A stretch of DNA of 64,000 nt from Streptomyces sp. ISL-10. GTDB taxonomy: Bacteria; Actinomycetota; Actinomycetes; Streptomycetales; Streptomycetaceae. A program made the translations under genes and the position numbers. Under the pieces are notes generated by a model. The model was not told where the DNA came from. It was given only the letters and a program-made list of their open reading frames with translations, and did no database searches. Of the stretch, positions 1-8,310 are shown in pieces. Location of the stretch: assembly GCF_018614575.1 (NCBI RefSeq), contig NZ_JAGGOJ010000021.1:62001-126000 (forward strand), in the 5' to 3' direction. How positions within the stretch are numbered: the first letter of the stretch is position 1; each line of letters opens with the position of its first letter.

Positions 1-54
1 GGTCAGCGCACCGCCGCATGCCGGAAGGGTCAGCGCCCCCCGCGTACGTCCGGG

Positions 55-747
55 TCAGCCTCGCCCCGGCCGCACCGTCACGTCGTTGATCTCGGCGTCT
101 CGCGGCAGATCGAGCGCGGTGATGATCATCGTGGCGACCGACTCGGGGTCGATCCAGCGCGACGGGTCGAACTCCTTGCCCTCCTGGGCGTGCACCTTGG
201 CCTGCATCGGGCTCGCCGTCCGGCCCGGGTACACCGATGTCACCCGTACCCCGGCCGCGTGCTCCTCGTGCCTCAGCGAGTCGGCCAGCGCCTTGAGGCC
301 GTGCTTGGAGGCCGCGTAGGCGCCCCATTCGGCATGGGCATTGAGACCGGCGCCCGAGTTGACGAAGACCACGTGGCCCCGGGCGGCGCGCAGTTGGAGC
401 AGGAAGAGCCGGGTGAGCTCGGCGGGCGCAATCAGGTTCACGTCGAGTTGCTGGTGCCAGATCTTCGGCGTCAGTTCACCGACCGGGCCGAGGTCGACAA
501 TGCCCGCGATGTGCAGCAGCGAGTCGACGCGGTCCGGCACGGTCTGGTGGCCGAGCGCCCACGAGATGCGGTCGGGTGCGGCGAGGTCGGCGACGAGCGT
601 ACGGGCGCCGGGGAACCGCGCGGTGAACTCCTTGGCGCGGCCCGCGTCACGTGCCACGAGGACGATGTCGTCGCCCCGCTCGTGCAGACGGCGGGCGACC
701 GCCGCGCCGATGCCGGAGCCTGCGCCGGTGATCAGATGGGTAGCCAT
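55..747 (-). CDS. SDR family short-chain dehydrogenase/reductase
   Basis: Probable cytoplasmic NAD(P)-dependent oxidoreductase of 230 residues with unknown substrate. Directly visible are the N-terminal Rossmann motif TGAGSGIG, the acidic segment ADLAAP that follows the nucleotide-binding region, and the catalytic YAASK (YxxxK) motif near residue 150. The usual NNAG motif is replaced by HIAG, which is tolerated in classical SDRs. I chose the ATG at 747 because it places TGAGSGIG at the normal distance from the N-terminus; an upstream in-frame ATG would add 11 residues rich in serine. The gene lies 16 bp downstream of the LOG-family gene on the same strand, so the two are likely co-transcribed. 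Family assignment is firm, specific reaction unknown. Confidence 0.9.
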   Translation of the reverse strand: MATHLITGAGSGIGAAVARRLHERGDDIVLVARDAGRAKEFTARFPGARTLVADLAAPDRISWALGHQTVPDRVDSLLHIAGIVDLGPVGELTPKIWHQQLDVNLIAPAELTRLFLLQLRAARGHVVFVNSGAGLNAHAEWGAYAASKHGLKALADSLRHEEHAAGVRVTSVYPGRTASPMQAKVHAQEGKEFDPSRWIDPESVATMIITALDLPRDAEINDVTVRPGRG

Positions 748-763
748 GCCGGACATGCTCGCA

Positions 764-1303
764 CTACTGGATGCCGGCACTCTCCTCCAGGTAGGCCATG
801 GCGGCCGCGCCGTCCTCGGCGAAGAACACCAGGTCGGTCAGGGGCAGCGGCAGGAAGCCCTCCTTCTCCATCCGCTGGAACTGCTCCTTCAGCCCGTCGT
901 AGAAGCCGGCGGCATTGAGCAGGACCACCGGCTTGATGTGGTGGCCGTGCTTCTTCAGCTCCATGATCTCGGTGGCCTCGTCCAGCGTGCCGGTGCCGCC
1001 GACCATGATGACGACCGCGTCGGATTTGGCGAGGAGCAGCGCCTTGCGCTCGGCGAGGTCCCGGGCCACGACCATCTCGTCGGCGGTGGCCCGCGCCTTG
1101 GACTGGAGGAACTCCACGGACACCCCGACCAGCCTGCCGCCGGCCTCCGCCACGCCGTCCGCGACGACCTTCATCAGCCCGACGTCGGAGCCGCCCCAGA
1201 CCAGGGTGTGACCGCCCTTGCCGATGAGCTCCGCGAATTCACGGGCGGGGCGGGTGTAGCGCTCGTCGAGGTCGGCGGCGGAAAGGAAGACGCAGATGTT
1301 CAT
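764..1303 (-). CDS. LOG family protein (TIGR00730-type phosphoribohydrolase)
   Basis: A 179-residue Rossmann-like protein of the LOG/lysine decarboxylase-like family, whose characterised members hydrolyse cytokinin riboside 5'-monophosphate or other nucleotide monophosphates. The family signature is usually PGGxGTxxE; here it reads VGGTGTLDEATE, so glycines, threonine and glutamate are kept but the first proline is valine. The N-terminal MNICVFLSA strand and GGSDVGLM loop match the family. First gene of a probable two-gene operon with the SDR. Despite the name it is not a decarboxylase. True substrate cannot be read from sequence. Confidence 0.88.
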   Translation of the reverse strand: MNICVFLSAADLDERYTRPAREFAELIGKGGHTLVWGGSDVGLMKVVADGVAEAGGRLVGVSVEFLQSKARATADEMVVARDLAERKALLLAKSDAVVIMVGGTGTLDEATEIMELKKHGHHIKPVVLLNAAGFYDGLKEQFQRMEKEGFLPLPLTDLVFFAEDGAAAMAYLEESAGIQ

Positions 1304-1332
1304 GGGGCAACCGTACGGGCCGGAAGCCCGCC

Positions 1333-2126
1333 GTGAAATCTTTCTCGGGCACGACGCTCAACAGGGCGAAATCGGCGGACGGTACACGCATCGTCTACGA
1401 ATGGCGCGGCGAGGGAGAGGCGTTGGCGCTGCTCGGCGATGTGCTGCACACCGGCGCTACGCACGCGCCGCCGACGGAGCTGCTCGCGGAACACTTCAGC
1501 GTGATCATCTACTACCGGCGCGGCCGGGGAAGCAGCGGTGACACCGCTACGTACGCGGTGGAGCAGGAGATCGAGAATCTCGCCGCAGTGATCGCGCCAG
1601 GCGGACGGGAGCGCCATGGTCCACGGCATCTCCTCGGGTGCCGCACTGGCGCTGCGGACAGTGTCCGCCGGGCTGCCGATCACCAGGCTGTCGGTCTACG
1701 AGTCGCCGTTCGAGACGGGCTCCGAGCTGCAGGAGGGGGCCGACTACGAGGCCCGGATGCGCGCCCTGCTGGCCAAGGACCGCCGGGGCGCTGCGCTGAC
1801 GGAGTTCCTGGGGGCGGTGGGGATGCCACCCGAGGCGCTGTTGCGACTGCGGCAGCTCCCGGTCTGGGCGGACATGAAGGCGCTGGCCACACTCTCGCGT
1901 ACGACCACGCGGTGATGGGGCACGGCAGCCTTCCGGCGGCGAGCCGGCGGCGGTGACCGAGCGCGTGCTGGTCGTCGACGGCGGGGCGAGCCCTGCCGGG
2001 GTGCGGGAGGCGGCGCACGCGGTGGCGGCGGCGCTCCCCCGCGGCCGGCACCGGACGCTGACGGGCCAGACGCGCGAGGTGGCGACGCATGTGCTGGCGC
2101 CGATGCTGACCGGGGCGGCCTCTTGA
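1333..2126 (+). pseudogene. Alpha/beta hydrolase, frameshifted in several places
   Basis: One alpha/beta-hydrolase-fold protein is readable only by changing frame. Frame 1 from the ATG at 1333 to about 1600 gives the N-terminal strands (DGTRIVYEWRGEG, IIYYRRGRGSSG). Frame 2 from about 1600 to 1890 gives HGISSGAALAL, corresponding to the nucleophile elbow (normally GxSxG), and the cap region. Frame 1 returns briefly (YDHAVMG), then frame 3 from about 1950 to the TGA at 2124 supplies VLVVDGGASP and GRHRTLTGQT, the acid and histidine region. All pieces are in the correct order, so this was one gene of about 260 codons. At least three indels suggest a real pseudogene, although clustered sequencing errors would look the same. 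Confidence 0.75.
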
Positions 2127-2565
2127 AGGCCCGGCCCTCCCGACTCGGCCCGTAAAACGCGGTCGCAGAGTCCATTGCGGCACTCAGCGACCGCTTTCGG
2201 AGACAGTGGCTCGCGCAAGGAACCACCCCGGTCCGGAAGTGGTGCGGATGCACCGATGGCGCTCGGGAGTCTCGCTCGGTTATCCGTATGTTTCGCTGAG
2301 CACCGAGTGTTTCGCTGAGCACCGAGCAGGCCCACGCGATGACGGCGTCCGGCACGACGATGGCCACCGAGCCGGGAACGATTCCGGCCCGCGCGGCGGC
2401 GGTCGCCCCACCTGTTCCCGCATGTCGCGAGGATGTCGGTGCCGGAGGCGACCGCACAGACCCCGACAGGCACGATCAGGCAAAGCGGGCAGAACCGGGT
2501 CCACGGCACGGGCGCGGGCGGCGGACCGTGCCATCCCGCGCCTGCGCGTCACGGAAGCAGGAGGT
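2127..2565. other. Intergenic stretch with no supportable gene
   Basis: Both strands read through here only as arginine/proline-rich shadow frames. The one clear structure is the 19-bp tandem duplication listed separately. The stretch lies between the hydrolase pseudogene and a lipoprotein gene and is probably degraded sequence. Confidence 0.5.
2289..2326. repeat. 19-bp perfect tandem duplication
   Basis: The 19-base unit TGTTTCGCTGAGCACCGAG occurs twice head to tail (2289-2307 and 2308-2326). It lies in noncoding DNA next to the hydrolase pseudogene, consistent with slippage in relaxed sequence. Confidence 0.9.
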
Positions 2566-3099
2566 TCAGAACCGGTCGACCTTCTGACCGTCCGGCACCT
2601 GGTAACAGCCGGACACGACCATCAGACTCAGGTGTGGCGGTTTGGCCTTGGCGCGATGGACGATGTTGACGCTGTGCCTCTTCTTGTCGTTGTCGGCAGT
2701 GAGGTTGAGGTTCTTGTTCTTGCTTGTGTCGGGCCCATAATCGACGACCTTCCAGCCGTGCTTGGGAAGTTCCTCCTTGAGCCGCTCCATCACACCACCA
2801 AGCTGGTCGGCCGATGCCGGGGTAAGGCTCCACGGGTGAAAGATCTGGAAGTACTTCTCCGGATCCTTGTTTCCGCATTCCTTGACGCCGGGGCCGGTGT
2901 TGGACGCCTCTCCCTTGATGCCGATCAGGCCGTAGAGCTCGCTGGAGACTTTCTTTGCTTCATCGGCGGCGTCCTGCGAGGTGCTGGTGCCCGCAGAGGG
3001 GATCTCGTCGGAGTCTTTGGTGCCAGTCATGCTGCATCCCGTGAGGGTAGTGAGAGCGAGGGACACGAGGAGCGCTTGTGCGCTCAGAGTGGTCTTCAA
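2566..3099 (-). CDS. Secreted lipoprotein of unknown function
   Basis: A 177-residue protein with a lipoprotein signal: KTTLSAQALLVSLALTTL followed by the lipobox LTGC at residues 20-23, so it should be exported and anchored to the membrane's outer face. The mature part is soluble and charged, with segments such as LYGLIGIKGEAS, WKVVDYGPDTS and the C-terminal VVSGCYQVPDG; it resembles the many small uncharacterised Streptomyces lipoproteins. No in-frame ATG precedes the signal peptide at a sensible distance; a TTG at 3099 begins exactly at the n-region and is my choice, with a weak ribosome-binding site. Function unknown. Neighbours are broken or unrelated genes. Confidence 0.75.
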   Translation of the reverse strand: MKTTLSAQALLVSLALTTLTGCSMTGTKDSDEIPSAGTSTSQDAADEAKKVSSELYGLIGIKGEASNTGPGVKECGNKDPEKYFQIFHPWSLTPASADQLGGVMERLKEELPKHGWKVVDYGPDTSKNKNLNLTADNDKKRHSVNIVHRAKAKPPHLSLMVVSGCYQVPDGQKVDRF

Positions 3100-3406
3100 T
3101 GCGAGGAGCCTCGGTGGGCCAACGCCTGCTGCGGGTTCACCGCGTACAGGCTGTCGAACGACTTCCCCGTGTCCGGCGAACGCCGCCGCCCCGTCTCCCC
3201 CGTGCGCCACAGCGCCCTCCCCGTACAGCCGAAACGCCAACAGCCATTCTAAGCCGAGGGCCGGCGAGAGTTCACAGAAGCAACGGCGGCAATTACACGC
3301 GAATTGAGCCAAATTGCCTGGCAGAGCCCGGCAGCCGGCCCCCCTCCCCCGCCTGGGCAGGGAAGGGGCGAACATCGTCGCCAGCCGCGGCGGGGGCGGC
3401 GGGGTT

Positions 3407-3760
3407 TCAAGCCGCGAGCGTGGCTGCACCCGGCGGAGGCGGGCCTGCCCCCAGACACAGCTCGAACCAGATGACCTTGCCGCCTTCTCCGAACAGCGTC
3501 TCGTGCAGGCAGCAGCCACCCCAATGATCGGCGACCCTGTCGAGGATCAAGAGCCCGCGCCCAGCTGGAGCGTCTTGCGGGCGCCGCGAAACATCCCCAC
3601 ATCACGTTGCTCGTCATCCCGTTCAGCGTCGGTGGGTTCCACGGCGCAGGACAGTCGGTCCTCTTCGTGGAAGGTGCCGTCCCACAGCTCGACACCGTGC
3701 AGTTGGACACCGCACTCGGCGCGAACTTCGTGGATGCGCCGACACCACTCGCCAACTATC
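3407..3760 (-). pseudogene. RsbW-like ATP-binding protein, truncated and frameshifted
   Basis: The minus strand reads as the C-terminal part of a Streptomyces HATPase-type ATP-binding protein. From about 3760 one frame gives WCRRIHEVRAECGVQLHG and ends at a stop just after KTLQLGAG. A one-base shift near 3560 restores GRGLLILDRVADHWGG and GKVIWFEL, the conserved end of these anti-sigma-factor-like kinases. The N-terminal half with the N box (ELVTNAV-type) is missing: by about 3775 the DNA belongs to the oppositely oriented DUF397 gene. I read it as the remnant of a divergent ATPase/XRE-DUF397 pair, a common Streptomyces arrangement. Confidence 0.65.
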
Positions 3761-3774
3761 GTTCCCGGCTGGAC

Positions 3775-4158
3775 ATGATGGAGGAGTCGGCCCTCCCTCC
3801 GATGATTCCCAGGAGCTCATCCGGTCCATCGCAAGCAAGCTGTGAGACGACTGCGGGGAACGGGCCACTTGACTGGAGGCGCTCATCGTACTGCGGTGGC
3901 GGCGGCAACAACTGCGTCGAGGTCGCCGTCTCCGACGGAGACATAGCCGTCCGGGACAGCGTGTTCCCGCACCGGACGTTCGCGGTCGACCGCCGCGCGT
4001 TCGCGGCCTTCGTCGCGGGAGCGCGGCTCAGCGGCCACCCGGTGCCCTCCCCGGCGCCTGACGCCACTGCCCAGCCGGGCCGACGGGGACTGTCAGGCGA
4101 TAGCGGCGGGGCGGCGCGGCCCGGGGCCGGGCCGCCGGGGGTCCACGGGGCGCTCTGA
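3775..4158 (+). CDS. DUF397 domain protein
   Basis: A 127-residue open frame with the DUF397 core: LDWRRSSYCGGGGNNCVEV at about residues 37-55, then IAVRDSVFPHRTF and AFAAFVAGARL. DUF397 proteins are small, usually 60-90 residues, and typically sit directly after an XRE regulator of the BldB/WhiJ type. Here the XRE gene is missing except for what looks like its last 14 codons (DDSQELIRSIASKL then stop) in another frame at 3801-3845, ending where DUF397 would normally begin (CETTAGNG). The normal start codon is absent, so translation would have to begin at the ATGs at 3775/3778 or 3802. The proline-rich C-terminal tail after VAGARL is longer than usual. Possibly a decayed partner gene. Confidence 0.65.
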   Translation: MMEESALPPMIPRSSSGPSQASCETTAGNGPLDWRRSSYCGGGGNNCVEVAVSDGDIAVRDSVFPHRTFAVDRRAFAAFVAGARLSGHPVPSPAPDATAQPGRRGLSGDSGGAARPGAGPPGVHGAL

Positions 4159-4176
4159 CCTCGCGAATCCCAGGCG

Positions 4177-4512
4177 TCACGCGTGGCTGAGGATCACCAC
4201 CAGCGCCGCGCACTCCGCCAGGAGCTGCACGGCGAACGCCACCCGTCGCACCCACACCGCGGGTGCCGCCAGCGCGACGACCCACGCCGCAAGCCCCAGC
4301 CCGACGCCCCACCCGAACAACCAGCCCGGCAGCGACGTGCCGCACTGCTCCCCGTACGTCAGACAGCGAGATGCCCGGTCGGAGGCGAGCGTCAGCACTC
4401 CGGCCGTCAGCGTGGCGGGCAGGAAGAGGACGGCAGCCAGCACCGACCACATGCGAATGTGGTCCGTAGCCCTGGCGGCCTCGGGCAGTGGGAGGGGATC
4501 AGTCCGGTTCAT
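4177..4512 (-). CDS. Small integral membrane protein
   Basis: A 111-residue hydrophobic protein. After a short polar N-terminus (MNRTDPLPLPEAARATDH) there is one membrane segment starting MWSVLAAVLFLPATLT, a loop containing two cysteines (RCLTYGEQC), then two closely spaced segments (WLFGWGVGLGLAAWVVAL and FAVQLLAECAALVVIL). I chose the ATG at 4512; an upstream ATG would add 12 arginine-rich residues. No recognisable family or function. It is followed, after 164 bp of noncoding sequence, by the end of mnmA on the same strand. Confidence 0.7.
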   Translation of the reverse strand: MNRTDPLPLPEAARATDHIRMWSVLAAVLFLPATLTAGVLTLASDRASRCLTYGEQCGTSLPGWLFGWGVGLGLAAWVVALAAPAVWVRRVAFAVQLLAECAALVVILSHA

Positions 4513-4675
4513 GTCCCTGATCCAAACGCGCCGCCTGCCCCGGCACACTGGTCCGCGTACTCAACCGCGGCGCCCAAGGTACTCAGGGGTCTCCGTCACG
4601 AGCGCGGCGCCTGACGCCAGGCTCAGTCTGACCGCCGCCGTCGGGCGACCGCCCCGGCCCAGCCCGGCAGCGGCG

Positions 4676-5797
4676 TCAGGCGACAGCCGCCGCCCGCCGC
4701 GTCGTCGCGATCGTCGCCGAGCCCACCACGCGTGTGCCGTCGTAGAGCACGATCGCCTGGCCGGGCGCGACCGCGCGGACCGGCTCGGTGAAGGTGACGT
4801 GCAGCTCCCCGTCCACCAGCTCCGCCGTCGCCCCGGTCTCGCCCCCGTGGGCGCGCAGCTGCGCCGTGTAAGCGCCGGGGCCGGAAGGGGCCGCGCCGCA
4901 CCAGCGGGGCTTGATCGCGGTCAGGGCGGTGACGTCCAGGGCCTCGGCCGGGCCGACGGTCACCGTGTTGTTCACCGGGGAGATGTCCAGTACGTAGCGC
5001 GGCTTGCCGTCCGGGGCGGGGTGCCCGATGCGCAGGCCCTTGCGCTGGCCGATCGTGAAGCCGAACGCGCCGTCGTGGCTGCCCAGCCTGTTGCCGGCCT
5101 CGTCGACGATGTCGCCCTCCGCCGCACCGAGACGGTCCGCCAGGAAGCCCTGGGTGTCGCCGTCGGCGATGAAGCAGATGTCGTGGCTGTCGGGCTTCTT
5201 CGCGACCGCGAGCCCGCGCCGCTCGGCCTCGGCCCGGATCTCGTCCTTGGTGGTGAGCGTGTCGCCGAGCGGGAACATCGCGTGGGCCAGCTGCTTCTCG
5301 TCCAGGACGCCGAGGACGTACGACTGGTCCTTGGCCATGTCGCTGGCGCGGTGCAGCTCGCGGGTGCCGTCCTCCTTGAGGACGACGGTGGCGTAGTGGC
5401 CGGTGCACACCGCGTCGAAGCCGAGCGCGAGCGCCTTGTCCAGCAGCGCGGCGAACTTGATCTTCTCGTTGCAGCGCAGGCACGGGTTGGGCGTGCGGCC
5501 GGCCTCGTACTCGGCGATGAAGTCCTCGACCACGTCCTCGCGGAAGCGCTCGGCGAGGTCCCACACGTAGAACGGGATGCCGATCACGTCCGCGGCGCGG
5601 CGCGCGTCGCGGGAGTCCTCGATGGTGCAGCAACCGCGGGCGCCCGTACGGAACGACTGCGGGTTCGCGGAGAGCGCGAGGTGGACACCGGTGACATCGT
5701 GCCCGGCCTCGGCGGCGCGCGCGGCGGCGACGGCGGAGTCCACACCACCGGACATGGCGGCGAGCACACGGAGGGGGCGCGGGGAAGTCTCAGTCAT
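4676..5797 (-). CDS. mnmA: tRNA-specific 2-thiouridylase MnmA
   Basis: A 373-residue cytoplasmic enzyme that makes the 2-thio group of wobble uridine in tRNA Lys, Glu and Gln, using ATP to activate the base and a protein-bound persulfide as sulfur source. The N-terminal PP-loop ATP-binding motif MSGGVDSAVAA is present. The catalytic cysteine pair is C109 (PCLRCNEKIKF) and C208 (HDICFIADG), equivalent to the two cysteines of the E. coli enzyme. FTIGQRKGLRIG and the C-terminal beta-barrel (GQAIVLYDG) are intact. The ATG at 5797 gives the usual MTETxxRPLRVLAAM beginning. A cysteine desulfurase that could supply sulfur lies 0.8 kb upstream on the same strand, beyond a divergent amidase gene. Confidence 0.97.
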   Translation of the reverse strand: MTETSPRPLRVLAAMSGGVDSAVAAARAAEAGHDVTGVHLALSANPQSFRTGARGCCTIEDSRDARRAADVIGIPFYVWDLAERFREDVVEDFIAEYEAGRTPNPCLRCNEKIKFAALLDKALALGFDAVCTGHYATVVLKEDGTRELHRASDMAKDQSYVLGVLDEKQLAHAMFPLGDTLTTKDEIRAEAERRGLAVAKKPDSHDICFIADGDTQGFLADRLGAAEGDIVDEAGNRLGSHDGAFGFTIGQRKGLRIGHPAPDGKPRYVLDISPVNNTVTVGPAEALDVTALTAIKPRWCGAAPSGPGAYTAQLRAHGGETGATAELVDGELHVTFTEPVRAVAPGQAIVLYDGTRVVGSATIATTRRAAAVA

Positions 5798-5857
5798 AGC
5801 GCTACCAGGGTACGGGGCCGGGGAACCGAAGGCTCGCGCGTATGCGTTGTGATCGGC

Positions 5858-6529
5858 ATGGGGAGTGACAAGAAGCACGGCAAGGGCAGGTCCGGTCCGA
5901 GCCGGCGCGCCGTTCTGATCGGCACCGGTGCCGTGCTCGTGGGCGGCGGTGTCGTGGCTCAGGACGAGCTGCGGCGTGCCTGGTGGCGGCTGCCGGGCAT
6001 GGCCAAGCCGCGCAAGGCCGGCGAGATCGACCACGCCGGCGCCGAGTGGACAGCCGCGTCCCGGGGGAACTGGCGCCTGGCCGACCGGCCCGAGGACTAC
6101 GGCATCGACCGCGTGATCATCCATGTCGTCCAGGGCAGCTACCCCACGGCGCTGAAGGTCTTCAAGGACCCGGGCCACGGCGCGGCGACGCATTACGTGG
6201 TCCGCAAGGACGGTCATGTGGCGCAGATGATCCGCGAGCTGGACGTCGCCTTCCACGCGGGCAACCGCTCGTTCAACGAGCGCAGCATCGGCATCGAGCA
6301 CGAGGGCTTCGTGGACCGCCCGCAGGATTTCACGGACGCGATGTACCGCGCGTCGGCGAAGCTGACGGCGGGCATCTGCGCGAGGTACGCGATATCCGTC
6401 GACCGTGAGCACATCATCGGCCACGTCGAGGTCCCGGGCACGGACCACACGGATCCGGGGCCGCACTGGGACTGGAAGCGCTATATGAAGCTGGTGCGGG
6501 AGGCGGCCGCCGCCGAGGAGGCGGCCTGA
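5858..6529 (+). CDS. Tat-exported N-acetylmuramoyl-L-alanine amidase
   Basis: A 223-residue amidase_2/PGRP-fold enzyme expected to cut the bond between N-acetylmuramic acid and L-alanine in peptidoglycan. The N-terminus has a twin-arginine-type signal (SRRAVLIGTGAVLVGGGVV). The zinc-binding residues are visible: histidine in VIIHVVQG, histidine in HIIGHVEVPG, and the closing DPGPHWDW motif; THYVVRKDG and NERSIGIEHEG are also typical. The ATG at 5858 is preferred; a GTG three codons upstream is possible. It is transcribed toward the 3' end of the cysteine desulfurase gene, and its start lies 60 bp from the divergent mnmA start. Confidence 0.92.
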   Translation: MGSDKKHGKGRSGPSRRAVLIGTGAVLVGGGVVAQDELRRAWWRLPGMAKPRKAGEIDHAGAEWTAASRGNWRLADRPEDYGIDRVIIHVVQGSYPTALKVFKDPGHGAATHYVVRKDGHVAQMIRELDVAFHAGNRSFNERSIGIEHEGFVDRPQDFTDAMYRASAKLTAGICARYAISVDREHIIGHVEVPGTDHTDPGPHWDWKRYMKLVREAAAAEEAA

Positions 6530-6563
6530 GCCGTGCGGGCGGGCCGGGGCCCTGTGACAGGTC

Positions 6564-7727
6564 TCAGCTGAGTCCTGCCGTACGGGCCCGTTCGACGGCT
6601 GGCCCGATGGCGCGGGCCACCGCGTCCACGTCGGCCTTCGTGGAGGTGTGGCCGAGACTGAAGCGCAGGGTCCCGCGGGCCAGGTCCGGATCGGTGCCGG
6701 CGGCGAGCAGGACATGGCTGGGCTGGGCGATGCCCGCCGTGCAGGCGGAGCCGGTGGAGCACTCGATGCCCTGCGCGTCCAGCAGCAGGAGCAGCGAGTC
6801 GCCCTCGCAGCCGGGGAAGGTGAAGTGGGCGTTGGCGGGGAGCCGGTCGACCGGGTCGCCGCCGAGGATGGCGTCGGGCACGGCATCGTGTACCGCGCGG
6901 ACCAACTCGTCGCGCAGCGCACCGATGTCACGGGCGAAGTCCTCGCGGCGCTCGGCCGCAATCCGTGCGGCGACGGCGAAGGACGCGATCGCGGGGGCGT
7001 CCAGCGTGCCGGAGCGCACGTGCCGCTCCTGGCCGCCGCCGTGCAGTACGGGCACCGGGCTGTACTCGCGGCCGAGCAGCAGCGCGCCGATGCCGTACGG
7101 GCCACCGATCTTGTGACCGGAGACGGTCATCGCGGCGAGCCCCGAAGCGGCGAAGTCGACCTCGAGCTGGCCTACGGCCTGGACGGCGTCGGCATGCAGC
7201 GGAACATCGAACTCCCGTGCCACCGCGGCCAGTTCACGGACCGGGAAGATCGTGCCGATCTCGTTGTTGGCCCACATGACGGTGGCCAGCGCGACATCGT
7301 CGGGGTTGCGCTCGATCGCCTCGCGCAGGGTCTCCGGGTGGACCCTGCCGTACGCGTCGACCGGCAGGTACTCGACGGACGCGCCCTCGTGCTCGGCCAG
7401 CCAGTCGACGGCGTCGAGGACGGCGTGGTGCTCGACGGGGCTGGCGAGGACGCGGGTCCTGGCGGGGTCGGCGTCACGCCTCGACCAGTACAGGCCCTTG
7501 ACGGCGAGGTTGTCCGCCTCGGTGCCGCCGGAGGTGAAGACGACTTCGCTGGGCCGTGCGCCGAGGGCCTCGGCGAGCGTCTCGCGGGCCTCCTCGACGG
7601 TACGGCGGGCCCGGCGCCCGGCGGCGTGCAGCGCGGAGGCGTTGCCGGTGACGGCGAGCTGGGCGGTCATCGCCTCGACCGCCTCCGGAAGCATCGGAGT
7701 GGTCGCGGCGTGGTCGAGGTATGCCAT
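6564..7727 (-). CDS. Cysteine desulfurase (NifS/IscS type)
   Basis: A 387-residue class V PLP-dependent enzyme that removes sulfur from cysteine and holds it as a persulfide for tRNA thiolation or Fe-S assembly. MAYLDHAATTPM is the standard N-terminus, which fixes the ATG at 7727. K206 in SGHKIGG is the PLP lysine; C329 in STGSACTAG is the persulfide cysteine, in the long loop of the NifS/IscS group. FTSGGTEADNLA and ANNEIGTI are further family motifs. The nearby mnmA gene makes this the likely sulfur donor for 2-thiouridine synthesis. It ends 34 bp from the convergent amidase gene. Confidence 0.96.
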   Translation of the reverse strand: MAYLDHAATTPMLPEAVEAMTAQLAVTGNASALHAAGRRARRTVEEARETLAEALGARPSEVVFTSGGTEADNLAVKGLYWSRRDADPARTRVLASPVEHHAVLDAVDWLAEHEGASVEYLPVDAYGRVHPETLREAIERNPDDVALATVMWANNEIGTIFPVRELAAVAREFDVPLHADAVQAVGQLEVDFAASGLAAMTVSGHKIGGPYGIGALLLGREYSPVPVLHGGGQERHVRSGTLDAPAIASFAVAARIAAERREDFARDIGALRDELVRAVHDAVPDAILGGDPVDRLPANAHFTFPGCEGDSLLLLLDAQGIECSTGSACTAGIAQPSHVLLAAGTDPDLARGTLRFSLGHTSTKADVDAVARAIGPAVERARTAGLS

Positions 7728-7839
7728 GGTGGCCTCGATTCTACGAGGCACGGTGGGGGCGCGGCTGCGGCGCAGGGGTGCACGGTCGTCCTGCGTGCGT
7801 CCCCGGCAGGTGCGGGGGCGGCTCTCCCCCGGTGACGGC

Positions 7840-8112
7840 TCAGCCGCCGAAGCTCCAGACAACGGATCCGTTCACCGTGACAAGGACGGCGAGGACCACG
7901 AGGTCGGCGATGCCGAGCGCGAGCCCGAGGAGCGCGCGCCCGCGGCGCACGGTGCCGCGCCGCAGGGCGAGTACGGCGAGCACGACGGCCGTGGGGCCGA
8001 GCACGATGTTCATCACCAGCAGCCCTGTGAGGCCGAGTACGAAGGCGGCGACGGCCATGCCGTCGGCGTCCTTGCGCCGCTCGCCCCCGCGTACGGGCAT
8101 GGCGAGTTGCAT
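7840..8112 (-). CDS. DUF4190-like small membrane protein
   Basis: A 90-residue protein with two predicted membrane helices (AVAAFVLGLTGLLVMNIVLG and LGLALGIADLVVLAVLV) joined by an arginine-rich loop (RRGTVRRGRAL), the layout of DUF4190 proteins. The ATG at 8112 has a good ribosome-binding site (AAGGAG). Function unknown. A second, smaller membrane-protein gene ends 32 bp upstream, and the cysteine desulfurase gene starts 112 bp downstream; the three could be one transcript. Confidence 0.8.
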   Translation of the reverse strand: MQLAMPVRGGERRKDADGMAVAAFVLGLTGLLVMNIVLGPTAVVLAVLALRRGTVRRGRALLGLALGIADLVVLAVLVTVNGSVVWSFGG

Positions 8113-8144
8113 GAGGTTTTTCTCCTTCGGGGGTCGGTGCGGGG

Positions 8145-8297
8145 TCAGTTGCGCCGGGCGCGGAACTCGCGCACGGCGAAGACCAGCAGCCAGCAGCCGA
8201 TGACGGCGCCGGCCACGAGGGAGACGGGAGCGGGGAGTTGGACCACGGCGCCCAGCATCACGCCCATGAGGAGGAGTGCTGCGACGAGGACTAACAC
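8145..8297 (-). CDS. Very small membrane protein, 50 residues
   Basis: A short gene with a GTG start at 8297 preceded by AAAGGA at good spacing. The product has two hydrophobic segments, LVAALLLMGVMLGAVV and VSLVAGAVIGCWLLVFAV, and a basic cytoplasmic tail ending EFRARRN. It is followed by the DUF4190-like gene 32 bp downstream on the same strand and is divergent from the TetR gene. Hydrophobicity, start context and gene order support coding, but no family is recognised. Regulation by the divergent TetR protein is a reasonable guess. Confidence 0.65.
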   Translation of the reverse strand: MLVLVAALLLMGVMLGAVVQLPAPVSLVAGAVIGCWLLVFAVREFRARRN

Positions 8298-8310
8298 GGT
8301 CGTCCTTTCG

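Noticed and set aside
2127..2565. Membrane protein on the minus strand (short hydrophobic stretches in two frames).
   Set aside because: No start, ribosome-binding site or continuous frame; pieces are too short to support a gene or a named remnant.
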